Assembly: GCA_949358305.1 (NCBI GenBank)
Contig: OX442316.1
Span: forward strand, 13,516,001 to 13,580,000
Direction: 5' to 3'
Length of the DNA stretch: 64,000 bases
From: Strigamia acuminata
Taxonomy: Eukaryota > Arthropoda > Chilopoda > Geophilomorpha > Linotaeniidae
How positions within the stretch are numbered: the first letter of the stretch is position 1; each line of letters begins with the position of its first letter. The notes under the pieces are model-generated. The model did no database searches, was not told where the DNA came from, and saw only the letters and a list, made by a program, of their open reading frames with translations. Made by a program: the position numbers and the translations under genes. Positions 1-12,539 of the stretch are shown here, in pieces.

Positions 1-3000
1 ATTAAATTAATTTTCAAACACGCTTTTTAACATTAAAATTTTTCCCCCACTTAAACGACCTTAAAACAACGTTTGTTGTTCAAATGGCGGCCTAAACTAT
101 GCGTATAGACTGGTTTAAATAAGCTTACCTAGACCAAAGTGACTTTCCGAATGCAGCAAGTGGAAATCCACGTCAATTTAGATTTATAACCCAAATAAAA
201 TGCCATTTAATTCACCAAGCATTAGAAAATGCCAATTAGCGTATCCGTATTGTTTTATGAACACATTCCACTTTTATTCCACTTCGCATTTCGTCCTTAG
301 CAACTTTAAAATGGATTACCCATCCTTTTATCTGCGCATTCAGTAGTTGAGTTGATTTGTTTAATTTTATAATGACTCAGCATTGGCTAGTTTCCTAATG
401 AGGCCTATTACGCATACGCGAGCCTGAATTTACCAAGAATACACATTAGGTGCTATTGGGAACTTAAATTGACAAATTAACTCACCACTCTTCAAATTGA
501 TGAATTGTGTATCCTAAGGGAGTGAAAACCGCAATTACCTTGATGAACACGAAGCAATAACAACTATTGTGATAAATTCAATATATATTAGATGCTCCCT
601 ATCGCAACTCTCCTTTAATTCGACATAAATTCCTCTCCAAATTTCCCTTTTTTCTATTACCATATTCTAATTACTTTTCAATCATTTCACACTTGGCCTA
701 CCTCCTTTGAGCCCACAATTTCGCCCGCTTTAAAACTTACAACGAAAATTCCCAAATTAAATTCAGCTCAGTGACAAATAAAATTAAGTCAAAGACACAA
801 ATAAAAAAAAAATAAAAAAAATAAAAAATAAAAAATTTCTTTCCGAAATGAAAAATTCCAACCAGAAACCTTTCAAACTCTTCGTACCAGAAGAAAAAAA
901 AAATTTAGATTAAAGATTTTTTTCCCTTCTTATCAAGAAACACCTCGCTAACAACTTCTCTCATAAGCTAACTTAATTTCAGGAAGAGAAAAAAACCTAA
1001 TACCGAACTCCCTCACCCCCAAAAGCAAAAAAGAAACCTTACTCTGCTCTTATAGGGACCAGAGGTTGTGGGAAACATTGAGAAGTCAAGTCCAAAATAG
1101 AGTTATTTAAAATCTGGTGACAGCTGGCGAAAAGCTTATGGACTCAGCATTCACCCTTCAACCAATACTAACACGTGCCTTCTTATGAAATATATAAAAC
1201 ACTAGTATACGAACGCATTCCTCTCTTTTTCCAACATTCACACATGACTGAAAAAACTCATACCATAAGCCTTGTTTTCACTACAGTGAATACTAAATTT
1301 GAAATCAAAACACATCCCGCAAAAGACAACAAAAAAAAATCAGTATTCCTCTCACATTTAACTCATTTCTCACGCTTTAAAGCTGAAAAAACATATCTCA
1401 CAGACAACCAGATTAAATTTAAAGTCGAAACCAGCTCATCCCCTTCAAATTATTTCCCTCCTCACTAAAACTTACCCCATTAAAATAATTCAACACTCAC
1501 TTTCCTTTAACATCCCCCCGCAAAAAAAAGAAAAATGTTCCAGCTTGAAAACATTTTATGACTTAGTAAATGACTCTACTTGTTTCTTCCTTCCAACACC
1601 TAATTCCACTTTGCACTCATCTCGTGAAATTAAACTTAACACTAAGCGAACTTAACACAGAACAGCCTGCAGAAAGAGTGAAAAGCAAATTAAAATTAAA
1701 ATGCCACCATCTTTCCAACCGTTGTGCAAAAAAAAAAAAGTAAAAAATATGCAAGGGGGAAATTTTTATATTGCTCTGTGCTTTTACTTTACTCCACTCA
1801 TTTTTAAACTGGATTAGAAACTTTAATTAATGAAATAAAATCTTAAGTACACCTGAATTTTAAACCCTTTTAGTTTGATTAACTTTTCTACCTCTAATAA
1901 AAAGTGTTGAATTTCTAATTACAACTTCAATTTATGATTTAAAGAGGATAAAACCTATTTTTTTTCTAAACTATTTAAACTCTTATATGGACCATGATTA
2001 ACATACAGAGAAGTTGAAGATCAAAAGAGAAGTAGGCTTCACTGTGCTGCATTTGCCCGTATTTGCCCAATTAATGCTTTCCGCACAATTTAAGAAAATT
2101 ATTCATGTATTAAATAATGCATTTTCCAATAAAATTGAAGGAAATATATTTTGACAATCCATTTACAATTCTCAAACAGTAGCACTTCAAAATACATTTT
2201 AGAACACACTTTTATAAGATGAATTTCATGTTTGATAAATAATAATTTTATGAAATGCATTTCGTAATACATTTTACAAAATGAATTATCAAGTCACGAC
2301 TTAATCTTAAAATCAATATTTTAATTAAAAAAATAAATAAAATATATATATATATATATACTTTTAAAGTAAAACACCGCACAAAGCCAATCCCAAACCT
2401 TGTTTAAATCCAATATCATTCTTTGCACTCGTTTTCGCAAAAATAACTTTAAAAAAATCTCATTAATAATGCAAATCCATTGGCAAACCCGATTCAAGAA
2501 GCATGTTTTTACTGGATTACATTATCACCGAGCCACACACACACACACAACTATTCTTAGATAATCCCACCTCACCCCCCAACCACTCCAAAAAATTTTA
2601 TTTTTTTAAAAAAAACTCCTCCTTTTATCTCAAAAACCTTGTCCTACAACTCTAATCTCTAGCTTAATTAAAAGCTGATTTATAGACCCTAATAGAACAA
2701 TTCATTAAACCACACCTTCCAAAGTCGCCATAAATTTGCCATTTCCTAATTTATTTATCTTTGTCATCCAACCCAAACCTGCAAATCCATAAACACAATT
2801 TATTTTATTGCTCTAGTTTATGTAAAGCGCATAAGCACTTGGAACCGACCGGACCAAAGTGTTACAAAGTGTAGCAAATTTATCTGCAATGTGCTTACTA
2901 ACCATAAATCCTCATCAGCCCAATATATCGCACGAAATACGACACACTTTGATTCGACAAGAGAGCACTTAACTCCTGCTTTTTACAGCTTATTGTCGCT

Positions 3001-6000
3001 TTTTTGTCTCCCCATTTACGATGGACTCCTACACAAACAGCTGTAATCTAAGCCCTATACTGCCATTTCTATAATCAAAATAAACGACCCCCAATCCAAA
3101 AAATACCGAAAAAAAAAATACCGAAAAAAAACCTAACCTACCCTTATTAAAGGAAAATTTGGTTAGTTTTTGGAATGACGTAATCGTGACACGATCCTGA
3201 TTGTTTAGCCCAGTATCTCGAGCGTCATTGATTAGGGGATTAAATGGACTTTGGTCATTTATTCGCCTTAATTTAATCGCACTCTCGAAGCTTCTAAACC
3301 AATAATTTGCAATTCTTAACCAACACTTGCTCGAATTCCGTATCCATCGAATTAAATCGCGAGTCAAGTCAAACTTTAACGTATAAAAAATATAAAACGC
3401 ATTTACATGTACAGTACGTATTTAAAATACCGACCTAAATTAATTAGAAATCTTTTTATACGTCTCAAAACGACATGCAAGCATTGCAAACTGCACGCCA
3501 TCATCACCATCATCATCTCTTCAAATTGCCTCACTTCATTAAGTTTCATAACAAGCACTTATCACGTGACTATTAACCGGTACACAAATAACAAATTATT
3601 TCCCACCCACCCGTCATATCTCTTCAAATAGGTTTTCGTGCCCTCGGAAATCCAGAATTCTCGTTACATTAGATCAACGTGTCACGTTGGACACAGCATC
3701 GGAGAATAAAATAATAAAATAATAAAATGTCAAAGAAAATAAAAAATAAAAATTTCTTACACTTAACTGGAGAAACAGAAATTAGACAGGAGGAGGAGCG
3801 GAATAAATCAACACGATAATTATTGCTACATCCGTTTAAATCGACCAAATACCTGATAGAAGAAGAGAAGACCTTCCTCTCTGCAAAATGGCTGCCGTCC
3901 AACTCCACGCGGTTCACGAATCACACGAGAACGAGACGTCGATTAAACGAGATTGGTGAAGAATTGCAACTGAATTTCTGCCAAAAAATAAAAAAAGAGA
4001 TAAGAATTAGATAAAAAAAAATAAATAAATAAATTTTCGAATTTTTATCGGTACAAAGGTCGTATATAATCAAGTCTTGAACTTCACTTTTCCAATCTTA
4101 AATAAGCGTCGTGTTACACTGACCAATTGACCATGTTATTAATTAAATGTATGGCAACTACAATTTGATAAAGCAAAATGTGATTCCACTCAGTTTTCAA
4201 TCGTAATTGCGTTGGAATATTTATTTTAACTTTAATCTAATTAACGTGCAAATATTATACAAACACAAACAGATATTCAATTAAACTAACAGAATTCGTT
4301 TAAACTTTAATCTCTTCGCGTCTAACATTTCAATTATTAGTCAGTTGCGACTCGACGTTGAGTTTTAATGTAAATACATTTTAATTTTAAATAATCATAA
4401 TTCTTTCGGCTCCAATGATCAGTAATTGCCGAATTGCGCTCATTGCACACAGTTCAAGCTGAATGCAATCACCATAAACTGTTTTATCGATAAAACCGAT
4501 TCAAAAAATAAACATTTCAGAACAAATTCATCAAAGTGCTACGCATTCATCAGCTTGATTGCTTAGATTGAAATATTCATCCGAGTGAGCTGTGTCTCCC
4601 CATTAAACAAATCATTCCAACCTTCATATTCTGACACTTCAATACAACTCGCGCGCCATTTTTCAAGTCATGTGACCCAACCCACACAATCGCTTGGTTG
4701 GTTATTCCACTTTTAAAATAAAAATTGATCCTAATGCGATCCAGTTGTCTGGTTTTTCCATTAACTAATCATTTTTCAATCTGCGCACGTGTCTTACACT
4801 CAAATAGCCCAATTTCATCTACATTCAATCGCCAAATTTAATGCTAATGGCCCATTATCATTATTATTATTATTAAAAAAAATTAAAAATTAAAAGTTAA
4901 CATTTAAAAAAATGTATTTCAAGAAAAAGAAATAAAAAAAACTCATTATGGTTCAAACAGCGACTTTAATAAAATTTGATCTTCGTCGTCAATGTAACGT
5001 TTAATTGTTTTTCCTGTTTTATTTGTTTACATCTTTTGAAAATGCATCTTTTCTTCCTGCTAGTCATTACAAAAATATGTACGTATACTAAAAAAAAAAA
5101 AATAATAATGAAATCTGTCATTAATTATAAAAGCCTCATTATCTCGCTAGACTGATTAAATTTAATATTTCATACAGCAAATTCCTATTGCCTCGTGCAA
5201 AACATTACGTTTCAACCATCAACAACAATCAGCCATAAAAAAGAAATAAAAAGGTTAAGTGGACGGACAGGCTGGCAAAGAAGAGTGTCATACATCAAAC
5301 CCAGCTTGTTAGACGAGACCGTTTCGGAACGAAGGCCTTTTAACTCGTTCAACAACTGCCATCCACAAACCCTCACAATTTATCACATTTATAACCCCCT
5401 ATTTCTTATTGTTCAGTTCAAGACGAACCCAAGATCCTTCTCAAATTCCACATAAAATATTTAGAAAAAAAAAAAGAAAGAAAAAAAAATTTCTTTCAAC
5501 TAAAGTTGCAAATTACGCCGTAGAAAATCAAGCTCGCATTGATTCATCAACTCCCAATTCCAACTCCAAGCACGAGTGCAATGCCGAACAAGATTAGCAC
5601 TATTCAAAAGAAAGCTTTTAAAGGAATCTCACTGCACACTGCACTTAGCTATACCTTTAACAGCAACAAAAAAAAGCTTCTTCTGCATTTGAGTGCTTTA
5701 AAAGCGAGACGGCCATTGATAGAAGAAGTGCTGTGTGCAAATTCCCATTTTGTCGATGGCCAGGGACAAATTTTGACTTGAAGGAAGGCCCGGCTGAAGG
5801 TTTTGCAACGCCTCAAAAAAAAATTTATTAGTGACGCCCCAAAATATTAGCCAAAAAATTTTTTTTCCGAAAAATCACAATTTTATTAAACATTAAATTC
5901 TATTATCAAATTTTCTTAGAAATTTTAAAGTCCATGGCCCCTCTGAGCCGGAAAAACCGTTGACTGAGCCGGCCCTGCTTCGATGTGCAATATATTCAGC

Positions 6001-9000
6001 AGATAAAACAACCAAAAGGGGCAGCAAAACTCCCTTATTTCATTCACACAGCAAAAACCCCGTTCTTAAATGTCGAGGTGATGGGGTGGTGAAAAAAATC
6101 TCTACTTTTTGATGCAACCAAAAAAAAAAAAGTGTCTCAACAATCTAAAAGACTGTTCGCCCCCTAATGAAGACCCCTGGGAGTCATTGCCGCCAACCAG
6201 ACGATTCACCGAGGGTGGAATGCACAATAGAAACTGCACCACCATCTGGGCGTTGTGCGTGAGTGGCAACATCAATATTCTCAAGCTGTCGGTCAACGAC
6301 TGACCCTTTCAGACGCTGAGTCAGGAGCCAATGTAGAAAATACCCGCGCTGTCTCTGTCTCTGTCTCGACGTACACCTCATATCTGGTCCCCTTTTCCCT
6401 TTTCTTATTGCAAGGCGCACATATCGTAAGGCTCACGAATCAATTGGAGCCAAGAACCTGTCCGTCCGCATCAAATCCCCCGAGACGACGGACCGTTTTT
6501 ACAACTGACAACTCAATTCTAAACAATTGTCAAAAAATAGCCATTCCAGTCGCTACAAAGAAAACAAATTTTACAACAAATCGGGATTGTTGTTGCTGTT
6601 GTTGTTGTTCGAAATATTGGTGCGAAATTATCAAGTTTATCTAGCGCAGAACACTTCCCACAATTCCGTGTCCATGGTCAGTTGATTGTCTATTAGCTAG
6701 AGGCTAGACTGGACATGTCGTTTTATATTACATGGTGCGATGCGTACGCGTTAACCTTATCATTTTGCAGGCAAAATCATGCCCACATTTGGTGTGAACA
6801 ACTGAAGGCCGAAAATCAAACGAGGTGTGTTCAAATTTGTCAAGCAAATATTTAAAGTTGGATTGAATGAATAAAAATAAGAGTGAAATAAATTACTTAT
6901 TATTGAATGCTCGTAAATTAAATATTATTAATACTAGCGCACACATGCTTGAGCACAGCTGAGACCTGAAACCCAATCGGCACCATTAATTACATTACAC
7001 GTCAACTTTAAAAAATAAAGAAAAAAACTCCAAGTCACTACCACCTCACCTCACCCCGTTTCACCGAAACACCCAATTACAACTTTCTAATTCCCTTCCT
7101 ATTTTTTACAAATCCCAAATTAGCACTCCTGAAGAAAATCAAAAACAAATTACTAAAAAAAATAAAAAGTAATAAAAAAAAAATATTAAAAAAAAAAAAA
7201 AACTAATTACATCTTATCTCATTCCCAAACTTGAAACTTTTCCCTTTATATTCTAATAATAATAAAATAAAAATTTTACACGAAAAATAAAAAAATAAAA
7301 ATATATAAAGAGGAAAAGAGACACCTCAAGTAGGACAATTCCATCGCATTAACGACGCCATATAACGCGAGCTTCATCAGACGACAAGAAGAAGCTTAGC
7401 AAAGTGGTGCTCGAGTGCTAACTTTATGGATGCAGGAAATATTCTATAGATGCCGTGCATGCTTTCAAAAAGACGGGGGAGAATTGCTTTTTTTAACAAC
7501 ACCCAAGACAATCAGCCGAAGCCCTAATTGAGCACCAGTAAAAAATGAAACAAGAGTCGTTTGCGTATGATGAAGACGAACGAGCCGCTGCTGGTAAACT
7601 ACAGCCACAGAAAGAACGGAGTGCGAGAAGGAGAAAAATAATCTTCACTGCACGACACCAGTTTTATGTGGGTTGCTTAAATGCACATTCCGCGAATGTA
7701 CTTAAACGTTACCGTTTTTGTTTCTGCTTATTTCATTTCGCGTATATCACAAAAATCAATTTGCACACACAAAATAAAATTGAAATTTCTCTTATCTCAG
7801 ATACCATTTACTTATATAACTGGAGGACACAAATTTCAATGATAACATCGTATTTTTAATTAGAACACTCGTACCCCGTCTACAAATTCCATCACTTTTT
7901 TCTTCTCGCAAAGATAAAACAGTCTTCAGGCTGTATTCTTACAATTTCATATCTATTTTAATTTTTTTTTCTTTTTACGTTTTATTTTAAACAAATTTCA
8001 TTTAAAAAAAAAAAAACCTAATCAAAAGTCAAGACAAAGAAAATTTGTCTCGTGTTGGTGTCGAGATAACCATCTCGATGAATTTAAATTATGTAAAAAT
8101 CAAGTACCTGAGCACTAAGTTAACAACATTTATTGCTAAAATGACATCTCATATGGTTAAAAAATACATTGAAATTATACAGCAATGTATTACAATAATA
8201 ATAATACTTTTAAAAACAAATTTTTCAACAAATTTTTGTATTTATTTTCAAATAGAGCCCTAAAAATAGCTACAAAAAAAAAAGCCCCAACCATAAATCC
8301 GCAGTATCATATCTTTAATTGGCTCATTATAAAATAATCTACACTAATCATTAAAAAATCAATATTTTTTTTAAAAAAAAGACTGAGAAAAAAAAATCCA
8401 TCAGTTTGGCAATAACATAATTTGATGAAAACAAGACAGTGTCGTTCAGCCATTTCTAGGTCATTATTTACTTAAATTCTGGCAACATTTCAAAATATTC
8501 TCCCAGTCGACTCCCATTGGAAATTCCAATAGGGTAAAAGAAGAAATCCAACAACCCGTGCACACATCCAAGACGGAAAAAGTATAAATTCACTATTAAA
8601 ACAAAAAAACAAAAAAAAAATAGTTTTTTAAAAAAATCTTAATTTGAAATCCTAATTTCCTCTTTAAAAACGCAGCTTGAATCAACACCCGGTTTCCAAA
8701 TTAGCAAACTATTGAAAATTTCCAAGCGTGAACAAAACTTTTACATCAACGGAGCTCCAACATAGGATTATGCATATAAATTTGCAATAAATTGCCAAAC
8801 CAAACACACTCAATCCCAAGTAAATGAAGTGGAAAATTTCCTCATGCATCAAGAAACTAATTTATCAATAACATTTTTCTTTCCCATTCAAAAATCACAG
8901 CAAATCCTCTTATAAAACGCGCTGCCTTGTTCCGGGATCTCCAAAATCTCACGCGTTAACACAACACAAAGGAGCGATAGCAAGTAGCAGCTGCCAATTA

Positions 9001-10729
9001 CTTCATCGTCGGCAAAAACTCAAATCCTGACATCAATTTCATAAATATTTGATGACTTCTGGGAGAAAGAAATCGCCAAAATCAGATCACTCGAATCAAA
9101 TATTTTGACAATGGGCTGTCAAAATTTGCGTCAAAATTTGCGACGTGTCGGTCCTTTTCGTTAGATTGGATTCTGCAGTTTCCTCGCTGCTGTTAGCGTA
9201 TGATAAAAATTAGATTCCTATTAAGTCCATTTAATAAAAGATAGTTAAATAATTTTTCTCCTTTTCTGACGTTATATGCAATTACCGCCAACCGTCGAGG
9301 TGCTAATTCAATAAAAGTAACAATTTTACTCCTTCGTGGAACCCTCCAGCAGATAAATAAAATTACAATACACAAGAAAAAATTATTTTCATCCAGGCGT
9401 AAAGAACGTTCCAAAAATTCAATTTCCAATCCGGAAGAACTTTTTGACAAAAAATGATAACAAAACAAAAAAAAAAATGTTACAAAATTTAAAAAAAAAA
9501 TTTAATTTTAAATTTTTCTAATTCAATTTCCACTCATTGAAGACATTTAGGTGCGTGTCAACAATGATGCTATTTGCGCATTCATTCATAACTCCACTGC
9601 GCCTGCGCATTTGTAATAAATAAGCAAACTCAGTATTTGGTCAACCAAACCTAGTTTTTCCTATTTTTATTAAATAAATATAAAAATAAAATAAAAAACC
9701 TTTCAAAAATGAAAAATAAAAGTTAGTCGCTGCCACATTGGTCGGTGGTGACAAGTTTTAATTAAGCTGGTGGTGCATCGAACGATCGTTTCGTCTCTGA
9801 GCTGATATTAAAACAACATCTCCCTCCCTCTGGGGCCTCAATCAAAACCTGCCAACGCACAGCCCTAAGGTTACCACGGCAACCAACAATGACGAAATCA
9901 GACAAAAGAAAATAAAATACAACCAGAAACTCAACATATTCATTCATCCGTTCAAAACGTTAATCATTTAAACGAAAACCAAACATATTTTTCCCATTAT
10001 TTCCATACTTTTATTCCAGACCACGCCTCGTACATGTTAAACCAAATTGAAAGCTTTACTTTAAAAAAAAATCAAAAAAAAAAAAATAACACAAATAAAT
10101 TCATCGAATATTCACCCAGTCATTCAGTCACCAGTTTCACATATGCGTGCACTTTCCTGGAACTAACCGTACCATAAAAAGCCTCTCCAAGAAACGGTTC
10201 AAACACTCCCACTCCAATACTAAATTATGTAGGACATTACACTGGAAACATTCTCTAAAATTTCAACTTTCATGACACACGTCAACTCTTATCATAACCA
10301 AAACTCCCTTCGAAGTCTCCCGCGACCTATGTGCGTTATTTGTCTCCCTCCATCACCAAAGCCGCATTCATCGCTTATTTATATCGTCTCGTTCCTTTTT
10401 ATTTATTTTCCAGCAAAACAATACTTTAATCAATAAACTAACCGACTAAATATGTATTTTTCTAAATTTATCTCCAATTTACATGTATTTTATTTAATTT
10501 ATTATTCATTTTTGTGTTCTTGCACCTGCGCAGTGTATGTTTCTTTTGTGTTTTGTGTGAGTAATGATGTGATGCCGGTGCGTGTGTCTGAAGATCGAGT
10601 GTGATCGTTTTATGGCTGATAGATATGCATAAAATCCAGCGTTTCTCAAACCATGTAATGTATAACGGACCGGTATTTTTTGTCCCAACGTGTTACAGAA
10701 CAGAAACCTAACATTGCTCTACTAAGCCT
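1..10729. other. Left part of gene desert
   Basis: AT-rich, C-over-G on the + strand (14 C, 2 G in the first 60 bases), with many poly-A runs. It contains (TA)n at 2342-2360 and a short CA run near 2530. A diverged AT-rich dispersed repeat with GCATTTCGTAATACATTTTA motifs lies at about 2,100-2,290. Less AT-rich pockets lie at 3,860-3,960 and 5,200-6,650. Open frames there overlap on both strands and match nothing I know. A segment at about 5,786-5,976 with GGCCCGGCTGA and TGAGCCGGCCC ends looks like an old TIR element. No exon is supported. Confidence 0.55.
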
Positions 10730-10732
10730 ATA

Positions 10733-11390
10733 CAGAGTGAGTCAAAAGTCTGGACACACGTTTTTCTTGAAAATGACTGAAGATACCGGTATATCAATTC
10801 TGATAATGCGATTGAATAGGAAATCGATGGCAAGCTATCCAGTTGTGACCTTAAATTTGACTCGGATGGTCATCTTCAAAGTCGTCCATTTTGTACTTAA
10901 CCTTCCCATAGCCATGGTAGGTCAAAAAAATTACAGAAGTGCAAAAATCACTGTAATTCTTTTTTTCCTGAAAATTAATTAATGAGGTTAACTTTTATTC
11001 CTCAAAAACATTTTTTTCTTATTTTATAATGTCTAAATACAAATAGTTTTTCAATAATTAATAAGATAATTTAATATTTATAATATAAAACACCCTTAAT
11101 GGGAGCGCCGTACACCACTTTGCCATCTGTTTGCACTAGGTGGCGTATTAAAATTAGTCCTAAAACATGTGCTTTTACCAGGAAAAATGCGATTGCACCA
11201 GGAAAAATGTGATTGTGCACATGTGCAGAAGGATTTTTAAAAGAAGGCAGAAATGACCGACCTTAGCTAGCAATGGTGGAAACTAGGCTTGGCTATGGGA
11301 AGGTTAATAAACGGTTAAAGATGCAGCAAAATTTCTGATTACAAAGTTGTCGAACACCATCAAATTAGGTCTGTACAGACTTTTGATTTA
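10733..11390. mobile_element. TIR element interrupted by a piggyBac-like MITE
   Basis: The outer ends GTCAAAAGTCTGGACA (about 10,739) and the inverted ATCAAAAGTCTGTACA (about 11,385-11,370) define an element whose native length would be about 250 bp without the insertion at 10,901-11,303. Its flanking half-sites are unclear and no coding frame is intact. Confidence 0.55.
10901..11303. mobile_element. piggyBac-like MITE, 403 bp, TTAA target site
   Basis: A 14-bp perfect TIR (CCTTCCCATAGCCA) at both ends is flanked on each side by TTAA (10897-10900 and 11304-11307), the hallmark target duplication of piggyBac-type elements. There is no transposase frame, so it is non-autonomous. Confidence 0.8.
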
Positions 11391-12321
11391 TTTTGAATTA
11401 AAATTCTAATATTGAAGGAAAGTGACTTTAAATTCATAATCTACGGTTCTTTTTTATCAATTATTGTATATTGTCGAAGGCCATAATTTAATATTGAAAT
11501 CGAAATTTTATTTCTCCTAATTCCAAATATTAGAAAGCTAGAAATTTTTTTTTCCTTTAACTTAAGAGCCCTGGTTTTATCACTTATACTTCAAAACTTA
11601 ATTATCATTATTGGAGTCTGCATTACTGCACCGGTGGACCAACACTGAGAAAAGTGCTGATATAATCTGTAAAAAGTTTTCAACCTAATAATAATGGACA
11701 AATTCAAGATACACACTCCAAATACATAAAAATATCGATTTTATTCATTTTTCCATTTCCCCCCCCCCCCCCCAAAAAAAACCTCCTTTATTTGAATAAG
11801 AATAGACAGACGTCTGAAAAAACGCAGCCCGAACGCTATCTATTTTTCTCTCACCCCACACTGCAGTATCAACCTTAAGCAGCCGTGAGTTTGATGGCAA
11901 TACTTTGCCAGTACCGAAGGTATGAAATGGTTTTATGGCAATCCATATGGGACCTTTGTTCTCCTCCACAATACATTCAATAGTGTCTGAATAATTATGT
12001 TGAGATTACTGCACATGATTGTCATAGAAAAGCAATTCCACCTTTTTTCCCCCCTGCTTTGTGCGCCTTTCGTACAAAGAAAATTCATCGTAGAGATAAT
12101 TTCCTGCCTGTTTACTCAAGAAGAAAAGTGACTCAAGAATTTTTTTTTGTTGAATATAATTTTTTTTTAAACAATAATGTATGACTTCACTTTCTGTAAA
12201 AAGATTTCAACGATAATTACAAGACGCTTTATTTCTTCAAGGCCTTTCGAACGTTGGCAATCAGCTTCAATAGTTAATTGTCATTTAAATCTTTTCACGA
12301 AAGTGATAGACATTTGAAATA

Positions 12322-12371
12322 CAGTCGAAACTCTTTATAACAAATGGCGATATAACGAATTATCGATATTT
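12322..12371 (+). mobile_element. pogo/Tigger-like terminal fragment
   Basis: Begins after TA with CAGTCGAAACTCTTTATAAC and continues with GCGATATAACGAATTATCGATA, matching the copies at 36,686 and (inverted) 15,890. The end runs directly into the AT-rich dispersed repeat. Confidence 0.65.
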
Positions 12372-12539
12372 TGTAAAATGTATTAAGAAATGCATTTCCA
12401 ATACTATTATTTGTCAAATATAAATGAATTTTCAAATGCATTGTTTCAATTGTATTATAAAATGCATTATTTAATGTACAAATAATATATTTAATTCTGC
12501 GAAATGCTATATATTGTAAAATATATTTTTCAACCATCG
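12372..12539. repeat. AT-rich dispersed repeat, copy A
   Basis: Carries AATGCATTATTTAATGTACA, AATTCTGCGAAATGCTAT and ATTGTAAAATATATTTTTCA in order. The same three blocks occur in order at 42,059-42,383, proving a shared repeat family. Confidence 0.8.

Noticed and set aside
6102-6644. Several overlapping open frames on both strands
   Set aside because: They overlap each other in opposite directions, match no family, and include a CTGTCT simple repeat and a GTT repeat; local composition explains their length.
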